Source: Lepus europaeus
Lineage: Eukaryota > Chordata > Mammalia > Lagomorpha > Leporidae
Assembly (NCBI RefSeq): GCF_033115175.1
Contig: NC_084831.1
Span: 45,602,002-45,666,001, forward strand
Reading direction: 5' to 3'
DNA: 64,000 bases
The notes beneath the pieces were generated by a model. It saw nothing but the letters and a program-made list of their open reading frames with translations, did no database searches and was not told the DNA's origin. Positions 47,301 through 56,300 of this stretch are shown here, piece by piece. The position numbers were made by a program, and so were the translations under genes. The first letter of the stretch is position 1. Every line of letters begins with the position of its first letter.

Positions 47301-50300
47301 CCCGTGGGGTGCAGGGCCCAAGGACTTGGGCCATCCTCCACTGCACTCCCGGGCCATAGCAGAGAGCTGGCCTGGAAGAGGAGCAACTGGCGCAGAATCC
47401 GGCGCCCCAATTGGAACTAGAACCCTGGGTGCCAGCGCCGCAGGTGGAGGACTAGCCCAGTGAGCTGCGGCGCTGGCCTGAATGTGTTTTAAAAGCAGAG
47501 GCAGGGCCTCGATGGTTCTCCTGTACTTGCAGTCACATGTGGTCAGACACACGGGGCCCCAGAGCCCGACACTTACCACGTAGGTACCGGGCGACGAGGA
47601 GGAGTATGGAATCTGGAAACAAGATGCAGAAGAGCCCCGGTCAGAACCGCCTCCTCCGCCAGGCAGTGCCCCCACTCTTTCTAGGAGTGAGCCAGTTGCC
47701 GGCTTTGCTTCCCTAGGGCCAGGATTGGGAGCCCAGCCTAGTCCTCTGCTACACTGACCCCAGGGCCTCGCCTGCCGTCCCCCACAGCCCGTGTGGGAGC
47801 CCAGAGGCAGGGGGCGTAGGGGGCCCTCCAGTTTGGGAGAGCACAAGGGGGCGCTGCCCCCACGCCCACGGCCTTCTCCCCTGGACCGTCGGCACAGCAG
47901 GCCTTCCTCACTTCCTCTGAACGTCAGCGGGGAAGCACATCTGTGGGAGCTCTCCTCTGAATAGCGCTCCCTGAGCCCGGGCTCCCAGCTGCCGGCCGAG
48001 GGCAGGGGCCAAGCCTTGCTGTCCCAACACGCTCCTCCCAGGCGTGCACCTACACATGGCCTTCTCCCTGCTGCACCCCACCCCTCACCCCCCAGCTGGG
48101 TACTCACTGAGTTAGCACTGTTGGGATTGGGCCAGGGTCTGCCAGCTCCCGGGCCCCTGGAGAAAGAGAGACACAGAGTATGAACGAATGAAAAAGACGC
48201 TCTGTCCTCCACAGGCAGCCAGCCACTACCAGGAGCCTAGAGGTCGGCGGGTTGTGGGTGGCCACGGGTCGTTCCACAGATAGAGATCTACGGACTCTAA
48301 ATCGGGTGTACTATTGCTGACACTCAGCACTTACAGGTCTCCGATCTCAGACCCAGCCTGCGCGCGCACTCTCCCAGGGAGTCCAGATCCCACAGGAAGA
48401 CCAGAAATCACTAAAGCAGTAGCCCAGAGGCTGACGGTCCAGGGCTTCACGTCTTTACTGCGCCCTTCACAGCGGTGTGAGCCTGGGCAAGTGGCTGCAC
48501 CTCTCTGTGCTCCATGGCCTCCTCCCACAAGGAAGTGCCTCACCGGCTCACTGTGAAGGTGGGGCGGGCTGAGCCAGGCAGCAGGCCCAGGCCCGGGAGG
48601 CTTGGCCGGGCCACACGGCACCTCTCATCACAAGGACAACAAGCCCCGTTCCACTAAGGAGGCCCAGAGAGCATCCGCCATGGCACCCCGGCAGGGGGCG
48701 GGGACAGCAGGGGCTCTGAGGGTAAGGGTTTGCCTTACATGTTAATCCCGGGCATGGCGGGGCCGAGGGAGTTGGGTGGTGGTCTCATGCCGCTGCCGTA
48801 ATTCTGCAACGATAACCAAGGGTCAGTCTGTGAGCAGGAGGAGGGGGCCGGAGGAGGGGAGGAAAACGAGACAGACAACAGAAGCCACAGGGTTAGTCTG
48901 TGCTGAGGAGCCGCTGAGAAAACAGCACACATTCTTTCCGAGACCACGGTGCAGGACAGGGGGTGGGGGGCGGAGGGCGGAGGGCGGGGAGCGCACGCAC
49001 AAGCCAGCACAGGGCATGGGCAGCGTGTGCACCGTGCTCCAGGGGCTTCGAGACCCTGATCTCTGAGATATATGGCCGCCAAGCTGGCCGCCCCCATCCT
49101 GGGCCCGCAGCAGGCCAGGGAGGCAGGCGGCCTGGGGCCACCTGCACGTGCAACAAGTGCATTCCTACAAGGCCTGGCGGGGCAGGTGCAGACAGCAGTC
49201 TCCCCCTACCCGGAGCCTCCGGCCCAGCGCATCCCGCCCCACCCCGGCCTGTGCGTCTCAGAGCTGGGGGAGCAGGAGGGAACTCCCATTTCTGCATGTG
49301 GGGTCGCCTTTCTGTCTGACAGATGAGTCTACACAGGGCTCAAACTCCAGAGCGGGATCTGGCACAGCACACCCCGTGGAGGCAGACTGGGGGCCAGAGG
49401 CGCCCCTGACCTCTCTCCCATCACACGGGGCCTCCCTCCTGCTCTGGCGGGCTCCTGCTTGCCCTCGGCTGCTCGGCTGCTCAGGGAGGCCTTGCACGCC
49501 CCGCCCCTGGGGCTCAGCCTTTGTCCCCACGCCTCCCAGCAGTCCTTTGGCTTATGCTCCTGGCCACAAGTCTGTCTCCCATCTTCACTCCCGCTGGACT
49601 CCAGGTGCCCCTTGGAGTGGAGACTGCATTTTAACGATCTCACCCCCTCTTCACTCTGTGCACGGCCAGCACAGCCTGGCCCCCAGTACGGTGATGGAAG
49701 CAGGTGAGAAGAGGTGAATGCACAGAGGTAAAGCGAGCCTGGCCGTGCTCCAGCTCTGCCCTCCTAGGAGAACCTGGAGGGGTTCTGATGGCCTGACCGA
49801 GCGCTGCCCTGGGAGCCACGGGCTCTCCTGCACCTGCAGACAAGCCAGGAGGGTGATCCGACCCTCGGCTGGGCCAAAGCCTCCAACCCAATCACAGGGC
49901 CAGGGCAGGGCTGGCGGCACTGGGGAGCAGCACCGTGGCCGCCTGAGCCACAGCATCTTTGTATTCCTGCCACTCAAGCCCGGCCAGCAGCCCCTGCAGT
50001 GCCAGCCTCGTTCTAGCACAAGTCACGCTGAAACACTAGGACAGGAAGGTGTCCGCCGTACACTGATGGCCACGCAAAGTGCTCAGAGCTGGCTCAGCAA
50101 GCACCAGTGTCTACTGTCTCCTGGGTGCTGGCTGTTTCACAAAACCAGAGTGAAGCCTGTCCCAGGCCCTGACAGCAATGGACCAGGTGACCCCTCTGGG
50201 ACATTTGGTCGGAAACACAACATGGAGTGAAAAACTGCAATGTCGCTCCAATTGGTTCTGAAATCTATAAAAGAAGCCCTGAGACTACGTCATACCTATT

Positions 50301-53300
50301 CCTTGTTTAGAATGTTCTAGAGTGGTCCCTGGCTAAAGCCAGCTAACCTGGACTGGCGTCCTGGTGCAGCAGGTTAAGCTGCCACCTGCAATGCCCGCAT
50401 TCCACATAACTGCTGGTTCACGTCCTGGCTGCTCCACTTCTGATCCAGCTCCCTGCTAATGTGCTTGGGAAGGCAGTGGAGGATGGCCAAAGTGTGTGGG
50501 CCCCTGCACCCACATGGGAGACCCATGAAGCATCAGGCTCTGGGCTTTGGCCTGGCCCAACTGTGGTTATTGTGGTCATTTGGAAAGTGAACCAAGAGAT
50601 AGAAGATCAATTTCTCTTTCTCTCTCCCTCTCTAACTCTGCCTTTCAAATAAATAAGCAAGTCTTAAAAAAAAAGGAGAGCATCTCAAAGCCACACCTCC
50701 CTTGGAGCAACTCAGAATGGCAGAGAGGCCTGGGTGAGGCTGGCGTGTGGGGTCAGCTGGGGGGTGGCCATCAGGGGTCATCTTGGGCACAGGTGGGCCT
50801 GGAAGTTTTGGGCTCCAAAGCTAAAGTGGGGAGAAGGTGGGCTCTCCCCGGCCCATTCTCTCTGTCCCACGGGTACAGCCCCAGTCACTCCCGGTGGGCA
50901 GGGGACAGGATAGGTGTGAGCTCTGAACTTAGGGCAGGGAAAGAGGTCTCCTTGCAGTCGGGCTGACTTGGGCCTTCAGGACCTCACCTGCAAGACAGGC
51001 AGCCAGGTGCCGACCTCACGGGCTCACTGTGGGCAGGGTGGGACAGCCGTGCACACCCCAACGCCATCCCATGTCCCACGGACCGTGTCCCCTTCCTGCA
51101 GAATGTGAGCCCGCCTTCTGCACAACCCAGGGATAGTAGCAAGGGCAGCCTTCAGGAAGCTTGCAGTGAGCACCACTATGTGTTGAGATCAGATGCAAAA
51201 ATGGGAAACCATGGGCGGGCCATGTTTCTTTTTTTTAAAAAATACTTCGTTATTTGAAAGCAGAGTTACTACTTACGTCCTTACATGTTACTTTTTTATT
51301 TAATTAATTTATTTAATGTTCACTCCCCAAGTGCTTGCAACAGCTGGGGCTGGGCTAGACTGTAGCCAGGAGCCCAAAACTCAATCTGGGTCTCCCACGT
51401 GGGTGACAGGCCCCCAAGTACTTGAGTCACCAGCACTGTCTCCCAGGACACACGTTAGCAAGGCTGGAATCAGCAGTGCAGCCGGCACTCGGGACCCAGG
51501 CACTCGGTTATGGGATGTGGGTGTCCCGAGTAGGGTCACTGTGCACCAAAGGCTGCCCCTGGCTGTGGAACCCAAGACTGCACTCTACGCATACGGGCCC
51601 GGGGAACCGTGTGCAAGGAGGCATTTGGGGTCCCCGTGCTGACGCCTATGTGGGAATCTGCAGTGGGGACTGACACTGCTCTTAGCCAGTGACCGCTCCC
51701 GAACTTTCTCAGTACAGTGCGATCTCTGGGCTACTCCACAGACTGCAAAGCAGAAGAGAGGTTGCTGGGGATGGGTCCGTTGCCTCACCCTGGGCCAGCA
51801 TCTCTCTCGCCCACTGTGGGGACCCTACAGGGGCGAGGCCAGGAGAGCCCCCACTGGGCCCAGGAGGCTCCCCTCTCTGCAGCTGGACTGCCAGCCAGGC
51901 ACACAGACACAAAGAGACCCGTGCCGAGCCAGGAGGAAGCCCTGAACCTCCGGAGCACTGTGCTCTCACCAGACGGCCTGCTAACAGCCACTTAGAGCTT
52001 TCAGAACTTTCAAAGTACGGGCTTCACAAACTGTTACGGACTTTTCCAGAAAAGAGAAAAAAAATGAAAAGCAAAAGAAACAAAACGCAGTCATCTAACC
52101 CGAGAAGCCGGAGTCCTGAACATCGGTGTCACGTCTCCAGCACGGGGGAACGGAAACCGCTAGCTAAGGGGCTGCCCTGCACCAGGCACCGTGCCAGAAC
52201 CTCACCCTCCCTGTCCAGTTCTCCCATTTCACAGATGCGGCTGCTGAGCCCCCGAGGCTCCAACTTTCCCTCCTTGGACTCCCCCGAGCCTGAATCACCG
52301 CCCCATGCTCCACAGCCTTCTAAACACACGGCCGGCGGTGTGACTGCCACTGCGGGACACGCTGCGGAAGGAAGAAACAAGAGCCCAGGGCAGGCAGAAG
52401 GCAAGGCTCTCCCTGAGACCCCCAAGGAGCAAGAGGGGTGGGTGGGCAGGCAGGGTCTCGCGGCCCCGCCTACAGAGGAGCCACTCCCGACTCCGCCCCC
52501 AGGGGAACCAGTAAGGGGGTGGGGGGCAGAGAATCCCAGACCCGTAAGAGTTAGGGAGGGAGAGCCAAGCCAGGCAGACCCCCCCAGGCAGCACAGACAG
52601 GGAGGGGCAGCCAGGGCGTGACTCCCCTCTCCGATCCTACAGATGGTCGGGTCCTGGACAGTTCCCTAATAACAGGGCGGGACCCAGCAAACTCCCTGCA
52701 GCCCCACAATCTCAGAGGGGCAGGAGCCGCTGTGAGAAAGTTCCAGAGCAGGAATGGCCTGTCGGCCGAACCCTGTGGTCCTTCCTTCTGGGGTCTGAGG
52801 TCTAGGGCTGGCCACATGGGGCAGCTGTGGGGTTCAAACAAGACACAGATGGGGTACTAGGGATAATTTCTTCCAGAGGTTTCAGGAACGCCCTTGCTGG
52901 CCACAGAGCCCTCTGGTCAGGCACGAGCCAGTATGTGCAGCTGGCGGAGGCTTGGGCGTGGAGCGGGTGCCGGACCCGGCAGCCTGGCCTCTCACAGAGA
53001 ACCACACCTACAGGCAGACTCATCATCCTCTGGCACGTGGGGAAACAGGCCTGCTGAAACCCACAGCGGCCCAAGGACACCCCAGTGGGGAGTGGCACGC
53101 AGAGGGGGTCCGCTGTCCACTCATCCTGTACCTGAGCCATCAAGTCCACCCCAGCCAGGTGGGAGGTGGCTCAGGGCTCCAGACCCTGTGCCTTTCAAAT
53201 GCCCTAGATCACGTGCTAGGACCTGCCCCACCCCACCAGGGGGTCTGCCCCTGGAAGCCTCCCCAGGTACCCTGGGGGTCCCTCTACCAGGTCTGCTTGC

Positions 53301-56300
53301 CCTGAGCTATGCGTGGGGCCAGCTGCCACAGGCAGGGCGGGAGCAAGCCATGCCCTTCCTTTTGCCCCCGGGAGCTGAGAGGCGGGGGAGACTGACTGCC
53401 AGACAGTGGGGGAGGAGGGAGGGCAGGTGCGCAGGCAGCCAGGGAGCCGCAGGGCAGGCCCAGGGCTGCTTACCTGTGGGCCAGGCCCCATGGGCCCCAT
53501 GCCTCGGGGAGGGTTCATTCTCTGCATCGATCCTCCCATGTTGGGGTGGCCTGAGAGAGAGGGAGAGAGAAAGAGCGAGGTGAGTTGTGGGTTGCCCAGG
53601 AGAGAGAGGGGCCCTCCCGGCAGCCAGTGTGCCCCGGCCTCTCTACCTTGTTGCCGTGTGGGATCCATGGAATTGGGCAGCAGCGGCTGTGTCCCAGGGA
53701 CTCCTCCTGGAGGCTGAAAGAGACGGAGACACAAGCTCGGGAGCTGCTCCCCAGGTGCTCTGCCTGTCCTGCCACGTCCCCATCTGCCTCCTGCGGCCAC
53801 GCAGGGCCCTCCCCTGGCCATTCCTGCTGCCTGCGGCTGGGGGGGAACGTGACAGCCAGCCCAAGTTGGCAGCCCCTAAAACTGGAGAAAGGGTGGGGCT
53901 GGAGCTTTGGTTGCAACAGAGGAACCCCACTCCGTCCTGCTGTCCCCATGGGTCTGCATGCCTTGAAATGAGGCTGTCAGGAGCTACCTGAACCCCATCT
54001 TTCCTTTGCTGCAAGCAGATATAACTCAGTGTACCTCCCCTGCGAACCATGGGGACTGGGATGGCTAGAATTCTGTCACAGGAGTCTCTTTCAACAGGGA
54101 ACGGGGTGGGATAGGGAGGGGAGGGGGTGGCTCTGGGGCACAGCAGGTAGAGGCACTGTCTGTGGCTCCATCATCCCACATGGGCGCTGGTTCACATCCC
54201 AGCTGCTTCACTTCTGTTCCAGCTCCCTGCTAATGGCCTGGGAAAAGCAGTGGAGAATGGCCCAAGTGCTTGGGCCCCTGCCACTCACGTGGGAGACCCA
54301 GATGAAGCTCCCGGCTTCTGCCTGGCCCAGTGCTGGCCATTGTGGCCATCTGCGGAGTGAACCAATGGCTGGATCTCTGTCACCCCCCAGCCCCTGCCCC
54401 ATAACTAAAAAAACAAACAAACAAAACAAAACAAAAAAAAACACCAGGACCAGGGAAACAGGTCCAGAGGCTGAAGGGCACAGCCAGGATGAGCACCTAG
54501 TATCTGACCTCCTGTTGGCTTCCACCCCTGAAATAACCCCCTCAGGCCCTAGGGCCAAAGAGGGGCACCGAGTGGAGAGGTGAGGGGAGCCCCGCAGCAC
54601 CAGCGTGTAGGTGAGCGGAGGCCTGGCACACTGCTGGGCAAACCCACCCCAGACTGCAGTCACTGCCCCTCTGGGGAGAGGCCCCCTCTCTTGGGACTGA
54701 GAAGGAGCTCCTGCCCCGATAGCAGAGGCTTTTGGTGGCGACCGCTCAGCCTTCCCCTGCGGGTGCCAGCGCACCTGGGAGGCCTCCACAGTGGGCTGAC
54801 CAGGGCACTCCCTGCCTCTGCCCCACGGGTTTCAGAGGAGGCGGTGGGAAGCAAAGGGACAACAAACCCACTGTCCCCCTTCCCCCAGCTTCAGCCTGGA
54901 GCGAGCGTGGGCAGCTGTGGGGGGGCCCAGGCACCCAGGCACCCAGGCCTGCGCAGTGCCTCATGTTCAAGAACATTTGGCGCTGGCTGTTTCGGTGTGC
55001 CTGGGGGTGCTTCGTCTCTCTCTCCCTGGGTTTTGGCCCTACTTCCTCACCCCGAGTTCCCAGGCTCCAAGCCACCTCGCTGGTCTGGGTCTGCCCCCTG
55101 TGGGCTTGGGGTTACAGGGACTCTGGGGAGACCCAGGAAGGCCTGTCTGGACTGAGCAATCTCAGGACGCTGAGGTCATGGGGCCTTTGGATGCCTGTTG
55201 CACAGAGCAGGCTGGGAGAACGAACAGAAAACCTAAACGGAGATCTGTAGAAGAAAGCCCCTCCTCAGCTGCTCCTGCCTCTGCTGTGCCTTGGGGCTCC
55301 AGGAGAAAGGCTGGGGGGTAGCTCCCTCCCCCTGCCCCAGGGTGGCCTTGGGCGGGGACAGGAAGCTGTGATTTGGCATTGCTGGGGCCTGCCCTGGTCC
55401 CAGGTCCCAGCACATGGTCTAAGGCATTTCAAAGGCACAGGGTCTGGCACCCTGTGAGCCACAGTGCAGGCCCCAGGAGTCCCAAATCACACAAAGGAGG
55501 GGTTCTCGATGAGAAAGCTGAAGCCCTCACACACAGGGACGGAGAAAAACCACGGCTCGTGTGTGGGCATGAAAACCCGTGTGGCACCTGCACCCTGGCC
55601 TGTGGGGCAGAGATGCTGCGGGGCTGTCACAGGGCTCCTGGGAGTGGGCCAGCTCGGCTCCACGGCACTGCGGGACAAAGCGGAGGAAGCATCTGTCCAG
55701 GAAATGGACACATCCCAGCTGCGCCTGCAGGCTCACTCACCTGCCTGGCCAGAACAGCCGGCAGGCGGGACGCACGTGGGAGGCGATCTGGCGACGCAGC
55801 CAGCTCGCTGCAAACCTGCACCCCCTGGGTAGCCCCTCACTCTGCACCAGGGAGGCTGGCCTGGCAAGACCCAGAGGCCGGGTTGGTGGCCCTCAGCGTC
55901 ATGTTCCCGAGTGCCTTCTCACTGCCCTCATGTCGGGGGCCCACTTATAACGGGCAAGTCCCCTGCGCCTCTCCTCCTCCACCTACCACGGGAGAGAGCT
56001 GAGCCAATGATGCACACAGCCCCCGACTGAGGTGCCCTCCGAGAAAGCCCAGGGACCACGTGCGGCAGGAGCACATCCCTCTTTGGGGGTCCCAAGAAGC
56101 TGGAAACTCAGAGTAAACTTATACAGGTGGCAGGGAGATGGGGGGCAGGAAACTGGTTTGTGCTGCCCTGTAGAGATGATGGCTTTACCCTCCACTCACT
56201 GGCCCGTGTCTACTCATGCTGAACTGTGTAAGAGAAACACACACTCCCTTCGCTATGCCCCTTAACTCCAGCAGGGTGCCGCGTGAGGACAGGTGGGTGC

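Larger units (their letters stand above)
48804..53473 (-). other. SSBP3 intron
   Basis: 4.7-kb GC-rich intron with C-repeats at 50350-50674 and 51229-51545 and a MIR-like fragment at 52165-52255. Open frames of up to 310 codons here have no recognisable content. Confidence 0.75.

Noticed and set aside
47226-48212. 328-codon minus-strand ORF
   Set aside because: It contains real SSBP3 exons (48156-48108 and 47612-47577) read through introns and into a SINE; the spliced model explains the conserved residues.
51689-52621. 310-codon plus-strand ORF with Lys/Arg/Ser-rich middle
   Set aside because: Antisense to SSBP3 intron sequence, includes a MIR fragment, has no recognisable domain and no splice context; GC-rich chance ORF.
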